DNA from: Acridotheres tristis
Taxonomy: Eukaryota > Chordata > Aves > Passeriformes > Sturnidae
Length of the DNA stretch: 64,000 nt
Assembly: GCA_037013685.1 (NCBI GenBank)
Contig: CM072887.1
Coordinates: forward strand, 36,383,154 to 36,447,153
Direction: 5' to 3'
Both the position numbers and the translations under genes were made by a program. Under the pieces are notes generated by a model, which saw only the letters and a list, made by a program, of their open reading frames with translations, was not told the DNA's origin and did no database searches. Positions 50,886 to 63,800 of this stretch are shown here, piece after piece (position 1 is the first letter of the stretch; each line of letters starts with the position of its first letter).

Positions 50886-53800
50886 TGATCACAGACAAAA
50901 AATGACCCTCAGAAGCGACCCCTTTTCATAACTCCACCTCCAGAGTCAGTTTTCCTTAGGCTTTCATCTGCCCAGAGGCCTCGCTGCTTTGTGGTCCTTG
51001 CAGAAGAGATCAAGAGTGACTGGAATCTCAATCAGAATAAAAGAGGACAGGAGATGGAAAGGCATGACAGGGTGAGGGAGAGAAAAGAAAGACAAAAGGA
51101 GAAATGAAGAGCAAGAGAAAAATGTGGAAAAGAATTAGAGGGTGTGCCAGCAATATTTAGGGATCAGCAAATAAGGCAACAGAGATGGGCAGACAACAAA
51201 GGGAATGGCAGTGAAGGACAGAATAGAAAATATATTTTACTTCCCAGAAACCAATAACTAAATAAATCATGCAAAGAAATAATGTAGAATCAAGACAGGA
51301 ATATTCTTGGGGAAAAATAAAGAAAAGGAGCAAATAGAGGAAGAAATCAGAACAACTAAGCAGGAGAATTTTAATGGGGACATATTTGTCACTGTATTTC
51401 CCAGTTGTGTAATTTGTCTGGTTTTTAACACCTTCAGCTAAGCTATTTATGTTTTACATATAGCTATATACATATGTTCTACATTTATATGTTTTATACA
51501 GATATATATGAATTCATAGTTACAACCAAATATCTTAAATGAGGGTGAGAATTTATTCAGATTTCCACTTTGGTATTAATACAGTAAACCTCTGTCATAA
51601 ATATTTTGGTTATTTCTGTAAAAGCCTAACAGTAAAGGCATTCTTGAAGCACTAGTATCACATGCAGTGCTAGCCACAAAGCTGAAGGTGGAGTAGCTGA
51701 GGTGTGCACCAAGTGGCAAGAATTGCACACTTTGCCAGGTCATTGCTTTTATAGCAGTACCTCATTTTTTATGAGGTTTAAAAAGAGACATCTAGGGCAA
51801 AGGGTAAGAGAGAAGAGAAGAAAACGGGTACTGACTGACAGGCAGACAGTGTGCTCGCAGTCACCCACTAGGATGCTGATAGATGGTCTGTTTCAAATAT
51901 GACTGTTTCCTAACATTCTGATCTCTGTTACAAATAAATAGATTATAGGATGTATCTTCAGTTTAGGCCTGCTCAAGACTTAAGGCTTAACATTTCACAC
52001 ATTATGTAATCTTATGAATGTTGTTAAATTACAACTTATTATTAACTGTTGAAATTTATCCATGAGCATTTGCAGTGAGCAAGGTACACAAAGGTATTAA
52101 CAGGAAAAGTGTGACTATTGAATCTTAAATGGTTAGTGAAGGGCATGACTAACAAGGGTCTGTCAAGTTTCACTTCCACAGGTGTTTCAGAAATGGGAAA
52201 GTCTTCTAAGAACTTCATTCACCCTTATTTAAACAATGTATAAGTAAAATATATATTTCACTATGGTTCTCAACTAACTGTAACTCATGTCCCTTTATTC
52301 CTATCTTGGCAATGAATCAGACTGAATGGTGCACTAGGAAAGTCCTTTCTTAGAAGGTGTCCCTGATTCTGTCCAGCTCTGCTCAACAGAATCACCATAC
52401 TCTGCAAACTCCAGTGTTAATTTTCTTACAGATATTTATGCATTTATGTTAAAAAATGCAATAAATATAGATATTAAATTGTCCTGGCAAAGAAATAATG
52501 AGGCAACATTGGTTTTAAATTGGGAAAATGAAACAAACATTTATAACTAGCCCAAATTTCTCAGGCATCAAAGCAAAAAAGCTAACTGCAAGCATTCTAA
52601 TAAAACCTTTATAAGAGCATATTAAAACTCACCATCTGATTATGCATATGTATTTTACTGTCTTAAAGAATCTAGACTTATTTCCAAATCAGACTCTTCT
52701 TTTATCATATGGTGGCAAATTGCTATAAGTAACAGATAATTATAGTTAATAATTTCCATTCTTATAAGAAGGGAAGGAAACAAGGCTACCAAATGACACT
52801 AGGTGACATGATGGCTTTTTTAATGTGAAAAAGGATTTCCTATGGGCCAGAATGAGAATATTGTTATTGCATACAGACCTTTCATCCATCAACAGTTTCA
52901 CTGACCATTATATTGGACTGAATTTGACCCAGATACACAATCAAAATCTCTTCTCTGAATTTCTCTTCTTTCCCCCATTTATTTGTTGTCTTGAAATACA
53001 TTTCTGGAGAGATAGAATTTATTGAGAAGGAGTTTGAACCATGTTACTTTTTATAACCCTCACTTGCACCTACATTGTACAATCATTTGACACATCTGCT
53101 ACATGAAGAACAAATCTGATTTAAGAGTTTTAATAAGACCTTCCATCAATAAATTATAACAGATTGGTGATTAGTAGTATTATTTATATGCAATATTTTT
53201 TTACCCCTTATAATGCTGATGTCTGCTTCACAGGGATTAATTATTTTCATAATTTTGTCTAAGTAGTAATATAGAAAATGTCAAAAAGAAAATTAGATTT
53301 TCACTTCCTAGACACAGAAATTTAATTAAAGCCAACTCCTTGTTGAAGGGAAATGTCCTTAGCTGGTTCTGTGATATGGCAGCAGCTCTACATGCTGCCA
53401 TGTGGGAGACCAAAGCTCAGAAAGTGACTCAGGAAATATTAATCACTAGGCTTCAGAGACTAAACACATGCTGAATGGGCCACAGTTGGTCCCAGCAGGT
53501 TATTTATGCAGTATATAAGTTAGCAGACAGCAATGATTTCTTATAAAGGCTGCTGCTTGCACAGCCCACCTCAGGGATGGCCTTATACTGAAAGAAACCC
53601 TCTGCTTGGATAAAAACTGATCCATTAGGAAATCTCTAATTATCCAAACATGAAAGGTCAGCTTCCCCTCATGCTGCATGAGTGTAAGATAAAGACCTTA
53701 AATGAATTCCAGCTGTAAAAATCATCTTCTTCAGTCTCTTGGACAGTTTTAGGACAAATGTGTTTCCAGTCTGGGAAAGAACAGTCCGCATATAAACTAC

Positions 53801-56800
53801 TGAACTACTGTCATGGAAAGCTAAATTCTCAGCTTTATGAGACAAACTGGAGGCATTATTACTCACTTTACCTACCCCTACTCTTTAGATCTTTCTTATT
53901 TCATGCCTTGAATAGTCACCAACACTTCTCCTTAATTCCCAGCCTCTTCAGTCTCTCAGTTCCTTCCCTTCATGACTCTTTTTCCACTGTTCTCTATGTT
54001 ATTATTTATTATTATTCCTTCCTTCTAGTTATCGCAATTGTTCCCATCTTTCACCCAGACTTCTTCATGAACATTAACTGCCTATGGACTAGAATGGGAG
54101 CACCGAGCAAGGCCATTCAGGACTTGGAACACCATCCATGGACAATTCAGTTTAGTCCTGGTTCAAAATGCAGCTGCAACCATGAATGAACACAAAAGTT
54201 CCTTTTCAAAGCTGACCCTTATTTGTAAAGAATTTATTTTTCTGGAAAAAATAGGCATTAAGAGGATACAGTCAAAATTATTGTACTTGCTATAACAGCA
54301 CCTATATAAGATGAATTAGAAAATAGTTTGAATAAAAACCCATCCAAGCAGTTCAGTGTAAAGTTGGTGACTAATAAAACCATATGACTTGATTTTACTG
54401 TTCATGTATGTGATGAGTTTTCTCAATCAGATGGCTTTTTAAAAGTGACTTGTCAACCAAATACCCACATCAACTAATCATTGTAAGGTAAACAAGTATG
54501 GGCTGAAGTGCTTTCAGTCAGAACAAATACCTTTCATTTCCCAAAGTCACAGCTTTCACTGACTCCAGCTGAAGCAAAAATTCACCTCTGTTTCAGCCGG
54601 ACACAGAAATGGTGAAAGACAGATAAACCCCTCAGCACACTTTTCTTCCACTGCTCCAGTATGTTTGTTTTATGATGATTCAGGCCTACTCATTTCATAG
54701 GACAAGAAGTGTGCTTTGAAAGTTCATTTCTAGTTCCTTTTAAAGTCAATTAATTTATATGCAAGATTTTTTCATTATCTCTTGTCCTTCATTATTGCTA
54801 ACCAGATTAAGCCTATGTGCACTGTCATCTCTATGCAATTTACAACTGAAATATATTGCAATAGAAGGACTAGTGAGAGATAAGGAAGAAAAACACCTAT
54901 GGGTAAGACATCTCGTGCAGAATTTAATTATGGCCACTCAGAGTTTTGTAAGTATCACATTCTATCATTTCACTGTAGTTGTTCCCAGAGAAGAATCCAA
55001 CACCTGCTTCAAATATACCATGGGATCAAGCTCTGCTTGTTTTTTAGATTTGGAAGCTGTTTAGATAAGAATTTGGCAATCTGTAGCCACAGCACAAAGA
55101 CTGGAGGGAACAAACCTCATATGTCACTGCTTGAACTTCAGTCAACACTGAAAATGGAAATGAAAGAGCTGCTGTGACTTCTAACTATGTCCTTTGAGCT
55201 AGTCTCATGAGCTTGTGCTAGCAAAGGAACACAAAAAAGCACTTGATACAGTGTTAGTTAATGTTTATTTTATGACCACAGTGAGAGGAGAATGCGGAAG
55301 ACCATAAAAAATTCTTCAGGAAACTTCCACAAATACAACTAATAATTGAGAGTAAAAATCTGGTTTATCTATATGTTTTTGGCTCTCTTCTCTGTCAAAG
55401 TCTGCTTCTGTATATTTCATACCAACAAGAAATTACAAAAAATTTATTGCTGCCAAGAATTTAACAGCTCCCAAATATTAAACTTGAAGAGCACTTCGCA
55501 TTAATTTCTAAATCTGCAAATGTGTGCGTTTCAATCCCTTTTATTTTATTCCTCTAATAATCACTCCCATTTTCTAAATTTTGTGATTTCCTAAGGTACC
55601 TAAAATATTTTTAAGCAGGGTTATTGGAGAGCACAGACTTCAGGAACTGTTGACATATTGAGGCTTCACACCAGGAAACTCTTATTTCCTCTACCAACTG
55701 GTTCACTTTAGGCCCCACCAAACTAGGCATGCTTCTATGTTACATTATTGAGAAGGTTCTGTTCCTAGAACACTGACCTTCACTTTAAACCCCCTTGCAT
55801 ACACACACCTTCTGAAATTTATCAGAGTTTTTGTCCATAACAGAAAAAATTAAAACACACTCTTTGGTGTGGTCAAATCACAGTTTTCCTCCTCCCTTCT
55901 ACTTGCAAACTTCGCTTAAGCTGTTCATTTTCCCCCTTTCTACAAGGACAGTAGGGTTTTGAAAGATGATTCACAGATTCATGACTTCATTGACATACTG
56001 TTATTATACAAATAGCATGTAATATGGATAAAAAATTTAATCTAACCCTAGAAGCTTTCCTTCAGTGGAATGTGGTTCTTGAGGCAATTTATTATACTTT
56101 AAAGCTTTAGTCCTTTTTATTAGCAGTTCAATGCACAAACTGGGGTAATTCTCCTTATTTATTTATATATCTGTGGTAAAATCAGATTACTTCCAGATAC
56201 AATAGTGTTTTACAGTCACCAGGACAACTGCATCTTTTATCTAGATTCCTTTAAAATACATCATGCATATGATTACTCAGAAGAAATAAAGTGATGCAAA
56301 GATATTTTTGCAAAGTGCCTATAGCAGCGTAAAACTTTGCCTTTCCTTGGTATCACCAACTTTTTTTGCTACCAAAAAAATGTGGAAGTCTATTTTACAT
56401 TAGGGACCAAGATTCATAACTCTCTAATGCTATTTTAAAAGTGCAACTGCGTTCATAGGAACAGAATACGTTTAAAAGAAGTAATACATTGTATATTTGT
56501 ATACAATTCCTTCTTTGAGGTAATGCTACAAGAGTCTTTGCCCAGCACAGTAACTAAATAACCATAAATGATCTTTCATGCATATGCAAATCCATCCCTC
56601 TAAGCACCTTATTAATTTTTTCAAAGATACTTGGAGGTCACCAATCATGGAAATTTCTATGCATGAAGCCTCATTAATACAAGACACCACACAGAGAGAT
56701 GGGATAGATTTTTGTTGATATTTAACAAGGGCAGGGAGTATAATCTGTAACATTTACTTTTTTATTTTAATGACCGATGAAATTCGGCCGGCTCCTATCT

Positions 56801-57921
56801 GCAAGTGCTTCCTCTGAGCTGATGCAGTGGGTTTGAGTCGTGGGGCTGCTGCCACACTCCTGTGAACAGCTAATCCTGTCAATGCACCAGCTACTGTGCT
56901 CAGAGCTCTGCTCCTCAATGCTGGCTCTTCTCAGCTGGAGTACTGCCTGGCACTCAATTACTAGCTGAACACTAAGGAATTAATGCTGTTCTTCCAAAAA
57001 TCACAGCAATGACACATTTTGTTTTGGAACAAAGTGAAGCTATGGCACTATTGAGGTGCTATATCATAGCTCATCAGCTGAGATGATAGCTTTTTTTGAA
57101 TACTTCTTATCTCCTGCTTAATTGAGCCCTATAACAGAAGTCAAAGCACAGCAAGGATATAACCACACAAAATACCTGAATGCAATGAAAAAAATGCATC
57201 CTCTGGCACATCTGTGCCAGGAAGCAAGAAATTAAACCTACTTGAGAAGCCCTGTTTATCTGAAATCCCTAGATCCTTTCCAGCTCAAGTTATCATACAC
57301 TTGTGATGATAACACTGATCTCATCTGTCACAGTGACCCTTTGCTGTAGCAGCTGCTGTTTATTTTTATTCTGTTGTGTGTGTGGTGCTTTCACCTCTAG
57401 GTTGATCCAATAAAAGATATAAAAAACTTGCTATGTTGGTACATTCCCTTGATAAAAATCAGGAACAGTGAGTCAAATGTTAATGAAAACTGCAGGCTAT
57501 GTTCATTATGTTATCTCTATTTTTGAAAAACACTAGAATGAACAGAACTAATTGGAAGTGCCAACAATTTAAATATGCTTAATTACAAATCAAACCCTCC
57601 TGTACAATTTGAGGGCAATGTGTGCATGAATGCCTTGAAGAAATGTACTTGTTTTTAAGTCAATCTACCCTTACATGAAAATTATCAAATAACTTTTAAA
57701 AAGTCCAAACCTCAAACTTCAAGACATCATGAACACTGTTTCGGCATTAGTGTGTGGTGTTTAAAAATGCATGTATTTATGCAGACTCTTTTGAGCTGTC
57801 TGTGCAACATGGTCAGCTACCGAAACATAAATCTCATCAGAGTGAATATGACTTTGTTTTGTATTCCTTGTAGAAGAAGGCTCAAACAAGCCTCTATCTT
57901 TCAGTAAAGCTCAGACCTAAC

Positions 57922-57936
57922 TTTTTTTTTTTTTTT
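57922..57936 (+). repeat. T15 homopolymer
   Basis: Fifteen T bases following cagacctaac. No associated element recognised. Confidence 0.9.
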
Positions 57937-58661
57937 ACTTTGGGTCATTCTCTATTAGATATAGCATGTATGAAACCCACATTGCCAGAATAAGAAAAGT
58001 CTTTTCTTGGCACGTCCCATAGCGTACATTCCTCTCAAGGAGAATTCATTGAGGATTCACTGAGGTAATTAGAAAAAGCTGTGTCAAATAGTGCTTTATC
58101 ACCCATATGTAAATACAAACTGCAAGCTGCAGTTGCAAAAAGAAGTTTGTGAACTGTAGATTGCAAAAATGCCATCTTACGCTATTCAGTAGAAGTACCA
58201 TGATAAGTGGAAAAGAAAAATCATGTGATGCTGCTGTGACAGTTTCTTAACTGAATTCACTGATGAGAGCTGCTGCATCCATATCTATGAAGGAGACTAA
58301 AACCCCTTGGATCTGAACAGTAGGAAGGGGTTGACAATGCAGGCATGCCTCCTTCTCACAGGTATGATGAAACTCAGTCTCATGATTTTCTCAAAGAACA
58401 AAAAATAATCATTAGTTCCTAACTCAAGTATGACAATACTAGAGACAACCAAATGACCTGTATATCAGAAAGTTAGGTTCAGACAGCTGCAGAAATGAAC
58501 CAGTGAAGTTACAACAGCCCTGCTTAGATTCTTCATTCTGCAAAGCATGTCGAAAGAGAATACTTCCAAGTGCAGTTTTTTTGTAAAATGCAAAACTGCT
58601 AGCGTAACAGAGACAACTGACGGAGGTAGCAATCAGTGAGAAAGTATTGCAATTGCATTAC

Positions 58662-58705
58662 TATTACTACTGCTATTAGAACTTATTATTACTACTATTA
58701 GAACT
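58662..58705 (+). repeat. Head-to-tail 22-bp tandem duplication
   Basis: The two adjoining units at 58662-58683 and 58684-58705 match at 20 of 22 bases, each ending ctattagaact. This is a simple local duplication inside a TTA-rich stretch. Confidence 0.85.
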
Positions 58706-59620
58706 GCTTTAAGGTGTAGTATTTTGAAAACAACTTTCCAGTTTGGGGAATTCTGAAGCTTTGAGATTAGCAATATTTTAGTCTTCTCATATTTAGCTAT
58801 TGTAACACTTAGAGTATAACACAGCTGAGGCTAGACTGGCAGCAATAGCTTTTTTTCCATTCCCTCAGCTGAACTCTATCTCACTTGAACAGCAGAAGTA
58901 CACTCATCTTTGTGCATCCTCTACAGCATCCCTTTCTTAAGTCAAACCCATACCTTCCTCACCACTCCAAGACTGAAATTGCAACCCTGAGCATCCCAGC
59001 ACCATCTTCTTGCGTGTTGTCCTCATCCTCATCATATACTCTGCTGTTCAATTCCCATAATGTTCAACTTCAGCAAACAGAAAAGAGAAAAAGACTGGCT
59101 GGCAACTGCCAGTCAGGGGTAAAAACTTCTGAAAAATTTATCACCTCCTCTCTGAGAAAAAATATCTTCTGAACTAAACAACTGGAGTTGAAGATATATG
59201 GAAAAATCCTAATAAAAGTTTAGTGCAGCATGACTAGCAATGGGTTTACAGACAGAAGAGGCAGAAGGGTCATTCGTTTGACATATCAGCCTTAACTGGA
59301 GGCAGCTCTGCGACACTAGCCACAGCGGCAAGGAGGCCCACAAGTGAGGAGAAAGATGAGCTGCCTGCTGCACCACTGGCATAACTGATTAACCTAAGGA
59401 GCTAACAGAAGAAAATGGAAGAAAATCAATAAAAGAGGGGAAAAAAGGAAGGATTCTACTCAAGCAGCTTATTAATTTGCGTGGGAGCAGCAAACGGATT
59501 AACTTCTGGAGAAGCAAGGAAGGAGGCTGAGAAATTGACCACACAGTACTATGTTAATGGAAAGGTCAAGGAAAGAACACTGGGTATAGAGTTCCCGTTC
59601 AGTTTCTCATGAAAGGTTTT

Positions 59621-59651
59621 CCTACACAACATAAAAATTACATTGTGTAGG
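59621..59651 (+). repeat. 9-bp perfect inverted repeat
   Basis: cctacacaa at 59621-59629 and ttgtgtagg at 59643-59651 flank a 13-base A/T-rich loop. This is a short hairpin with no known role; chance is possible in 64 kb. Confidence 0.7.
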
Positions 59652-60677
59652 ATGACATCAGTGTGTAAATGCAGTAGCTATTCAGGGGGAAGGAAAATGA
59701 GACCTGGCAACACAGCACCTAAACAGCAATTCTAGTGAAATGTGAAGAAACATTGTTTGCTTGTTCATGAAGCAGTTAAAAAGAAATAATTTTAAATATT
59801 TCTTACTACTGTACTTTCAATATCCTCAAGGCATGTTCTCAGATTAAATAGATGCCACTCTGCTAAGAAATTTTGTGAATTTTTCTCCCATCTAGTGGGG
59901 TTTGAAACTTATTTATCAGCCATTCAGGTAACCAGGCAAATCCATCTTCTATGCAGCTTCTAATATGCTGTAAAATTATTCTCATACCATGATACAGTAC
60001 TTGAGACAAATGTATATGCTCCCATTCTAATTTAACACCAAGAAAAAAGAATGCTATTTATAGAATATACTTCTTCATAGCAAAGTTTTTGACAATTTTG
60101 CAGTCCATATGCCAGTGTAAATGAATCAATTCTCAAAACAGATCTTCTATTCCATTTAACTCTTCCTCTAGTTAAGTCAAACTTTGTTTCCTACTCAAGT
60201 AAAACTCTTCATTTCATTCAATGAGGTGATAATTAGCAGTAATAACTTCACCAAAAGAAAGATTATTTAAAATTCCTATTGCAGTCCTTTTTCATTAGTA
60301 CTTGAAGACAGACCAAGAAAGGTAATAATTAACTTAATTTGAAATTGAAAATGTGGAGGTCAAGGTATTTTTTTTTAACCAGAATGTAATGCTATCATCT
60401 GCTTGCACTTCATGATTATAAAATACTAATGTGAAGAAAGTAAACATTTGATTTAAAAAGAAATGCCCTTTAAAATCCAGTTAATTCTCCAGTTCACATG
60501 CTTAGCAAAATCCACTTCAATATTCAAATATTTTCTCCAACAAATTAAACAAATCCTATGAATGCAGTATAATTCCACTGATAGACACAAAACTAATAGA
60601 TGATTAAAAAAAAATACATCTTACCCTGAAATCAAAATCACCTTAAAAAAATCAATTAAAAAAAAAAATCACCTGAA

Positions 60678-60683
60678 ACATAC
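60678..60683 (-). other. PRKN: 5' splice site of PRKN intron 7
   Basis: The exon ends TGT-GTA-G and is followed at once by GTATGT on the minus strand, a good match to the U2-type donor consensus. The cut leaves phase 1, as in the human gene, where the next exon starts inside codon 291. Confidence 0.93.
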
Positions 60684-60820
60684 CTACACAAGGGAGGGAA
60701 TAGCCAAGCTCCGGGTCATGGATGAACTGGCGGTCATTCAGCATGGTCACACAGTACAAATGGAAGCAGTCCAGGCAAATGACATGGCGATGTACACATT
60801 GGAACACAAGCACAGGACTC
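60684..60820 (-). CDS. PRKN: PRKN (parkin) exon 7, internal coding exon encoding RING1
   Basis: Parkin is a cytosolic RING-between-RING E3 ubiquitin ligase that is activated by PINK1 and marks damaged mitochondria for mitophagy. RING1 binds the E2~ubiquitin. The 137 bp hold one base of codon 245, 45 full codons (human 246-290) and one base of codon 291, the same length and phases as human exon 7. The translation carries [28 protein letters not shown] and [12 protein letters not shown]1 zinc ligands equivalent to C253, H257, C260, C263 and C289 are all present; C238, C241 and C293 lie in neighbouring exons. Relative to human parkin I read N254V, S255H, R271M, V278I and Q282E (human residues from memory). 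R256, R275, D280 and G284 are kept. An AG acceptor precedes and a GTATGT donor follows. There is no stop or frameshift, so this is a working exon. The start and stop codons lie outside the window. Confidence 0.97.
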
Positions 60821-60850
60821 CTGTTAGACATAGTAGTGAGACTGATGAAC
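60821..60850 (-). other. PRKN: 3' splice site of PRKN intron 6
   Basis: Read on the minus strand, the intron ends in ctatgtctaacag directly before the exon base G that completes the Arg245 codon. The AG is at 60822-60821. The upstream 30 nt are only moderately pyrimidine-rich and are interrupted by purines, so this looks like a fairly weak acceptor. That judgement is by eye, not from a splice-site score. Confidence 0.9.
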
Positions 60851-63800
60851 AAGGACTGGACTGAAATCCACAAAAAGCTTCATTTCAAACTTCTAATTTA
60901 ATAACAATTTTAAATTCATAGTACACAGGATTATTACGTAGGTGAAAATAGAATTTATTCTGGCATATTGCAGCACTTTTAAAGGGAGACAGTTTATAAC
61001 ATGAATCAGGTAGGAGGAAATTGAAGTAAAGCTTTACTGAAACTTTGCTGAAAACTGAAACCTAAAGCAAGTCCTTTAGTAAAAGATATCCTTTGTATGA
61101 GGTGAGGAAAGATCATATATGGTAAAACATCAAAGAGTGATAGGTAGGATAAGACAGGAATGTGACGATCTAGGAAAGCTAAAGATTTTGTGAAAACCAC
61201 CATGTGCCTTCAGACTCTCAAGGCAGCCATTTGAACTCTGCAAAAAAGACATTCTCTTAGTAATAATAAGTAATTCAGTTTCTGGTCAGAGGTGTGGGAT
61301 TCAATTTGGGAGCAAGACACCTAAATTTAAGTGCTGGAAGTGAGAAATTCCTGCTATGGTCAATACACTTAGTGCAGGCTGGAGCTGACGAGCCTCCATG
61401 TAGCTGAGCAGGGTGAGCTGAATCACCAGTTTGGCTCCATTGCCTGTATGGGCTAAGTCTCCATGGATCATTACAGGAGTGCAGACACCCATCACACATG
61501 CAGAGACCTAACTAAACATGGCTATCCCAAGCCTGACACAATACTGCTTGTGGAGATGCAGAAGAAACGCTTGGAAAAAGTGAGGACAAACAGTTTTACT
61601 CCTGAGTTGGCCTGCACTCAGAGACTCTCCAGGGATAGTCACAGCAAGGAGAGCCAGAGAGCCAGTGGTTTCCAAAAACCTGCCCAGGACCAGCACGCTG
61701 AAGGTGAAAGGAAAATTGAGTAACACAGAAAATATTATGCACACATGAAATGTGCCTTCTCTGCAGAACACGCTGATCAAACCTAATGGTTTTGCTCTAG
61801 TATAGGTTAACTTCTGCTAACTCCTCATGGACATAACTGTCTGTTCCAAAGTAAAGTATGTTATACATTTTTTCTTGTCTTTCAGAGCTATTACCAACCT
61901 CAAGTCTCAAAATGGCAAAAATAGAGATGTGCTAAGTTGAACACAACAGTGAGATTCCTATTCAAATCCTGAATTATTTTAATCCTTAAATTTGCTTGTG
62001 AGTGAACATAGACAGAAATTTACCACAAATTTCAATTTTTTTAGTAAGTAGGAAGTAGACTTAATTTTAGAAATAAAATTATGAATTCTCACAAATTTAT
62101 GGTACTCCAGGAGACAAGTATTGCAATACAAAATGAAATACAGGAAGACTTGTGATAAAATCATTAGAATTAGAAATACTGCTACATCTTCTCTAAAACC
62201 TACTGGATGATGCTTTGAAAACCGCCTGAAACAGTAAAACACAAAGGCTTCAGTGTGGGAATACAGCTTCGAAATGTAATCAGCAATTCCACATACTGTA
62301 TACAAGCATTTAATCTTCCATGAAAATGTTTTAGTATTGTATATACTATAGAATTCATAGCAGTGTGTTAGTATCTCCAAAAATATAATCTCTGTGTTTT
62401 AAGGATTTTCTTGAATAAAGCAGCTTAAAACTGAATTAAATAAAACCTCCCCATTACTAATCCTTATTAGTTGCCCACTTGCTGTTCTGAACGTACCAAA
62501 TAATAATTTTAAAAAGACAGCTGTAAGGTAAAATGAGAAGCTGATCTGTATGAGTTTAGCTCTGGATGGTCACCAAATGGAGAAGTAGAGGAGCAGTTAT
62601 CTTGTCCTACAGTGCAAAAGTCCCTATGGTCACTAGTCATATGTAAACTTTAGAAAAACACCCCAATATTTCTTCTTAAATTGCAGATATAATCAAATTT
62701 GCCTATAGTTTTAATGGATAGCTCACTTTAAGTATTAATTGCTCTTTTGTATTACTTCAGTGTCTGAGTATCTTTTCTAGTTTCATGGGAAGCTCCTTGG
62801 ATCTAAATTCACACCTCTCTGACCTTCACTTCAAAGACAAAATACATGTATGTGGCAAAATACATGAGAAAGCCATCAAAAGTGGAGTATCTTAAAAAAG
62901 TCAGGCCAGAAATGAAAACAGTGCTATTAATATTTCCACCTAAACTTGTAAGAAATCAATACTAACAGCGCTTCACTATGTAAATGAACTACTATGCTCA
63001 GTTTCTGCTGTAAATTATTTTGTGATAATTGATTTTTTCTTATTAATGTATCACAACTGTCTAAAATCAAAACTAAAGTCTCCAGAAGGGGCATAGCCAT
63101 ACACGTACATATTTACACTGCATCTTTATTTATCTTAAATTTCTCTTAAATGAATAAATAAACAAACTGCATCTTTATCTTAAAAAATGCTATATTTTAA
63201 CACCATCAGACTCCAAGCAATATATAGATATAAATCGGGGTTCTGTGTCACACAAAACAAGCTTGGCTTTCACAGCTCTTACACTGCCCGTTAATTTTTC
63301 AGCCCAGGCTATCTGTGTCATAAGGCTTTGAGAAACTCAATCTGTATGCAAGGCAGATTTATCTAAATTCACTTGGCATTGGAACAATTGCTGCAGTCCA
63401 ACATTTGCAGATTTTGTATCAAAAGAATGCAATTCTAGTTTCAAAGGGGCATAAAAGTCTTGCTCCTGAGATCAGTAAAGTGAAGATGTAGAGATTATGT
63501 TCACAATGCCCAGGTGAAGTTAGTGAATACTCATTTAGGATAACCCTAACAGTTATTGATAGAAGACTTGCTTGAACCAAATACAATTTATTTTAGAAAA
63601 GAGGATTATGAAAGTAAAAAAAAAATGCTACAGTGTAACAAGGTCCCTTCTTCAATCTAACACAACAGACTAGTAAAGTAAATCTGATATATATTTTAGA
63701 AAATGTTTCATAGGTTCCATTTACATAATGTGTTTGGCTGAATTAGAGGCTTCATGAGAATAATATATAAGAAAAATGTTTCTCACAGCAAGGGATAAAT

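Larger units (their letters stand above)
50886..60677 (-). other. PRKN: PRKN intron 7, 5' portion (near exon 7)
   Basis: This is non-coding intron. It opens with a purine-rich stretch (about 51030-51380) and later has a pyrimidine-rich one (about 53840-54060) whose plus-strand frame stays open for 143 codons because stop codons are rare in such sequence. A 22-bp tandem duplication lies at 58662-58705 and a 9-bp inverted repeat at 59621-59651. A T15 run is at 57922-57936. The stretch 56780-56960 is locally GC-richer, with no identity I can give. I recognise no other gene or repeat. Confidence 0.75.

Noticed and set aside
53758..54189. 143-codon plus-strand frame with membrane-like hydrophobic runs
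   Set aside because: The underlying sequence is pyrimidine-rich, which gives Leu/Phe/Ser codons and few stops. There is no recognisable protein.
61979..62380. 133-codon minus-strand frame in intron 6 as a possible upstream parkin exon
   Set aside because: It has none of the parkin exon 6 residues (the RING0 end and first RING1 cysteine pair).
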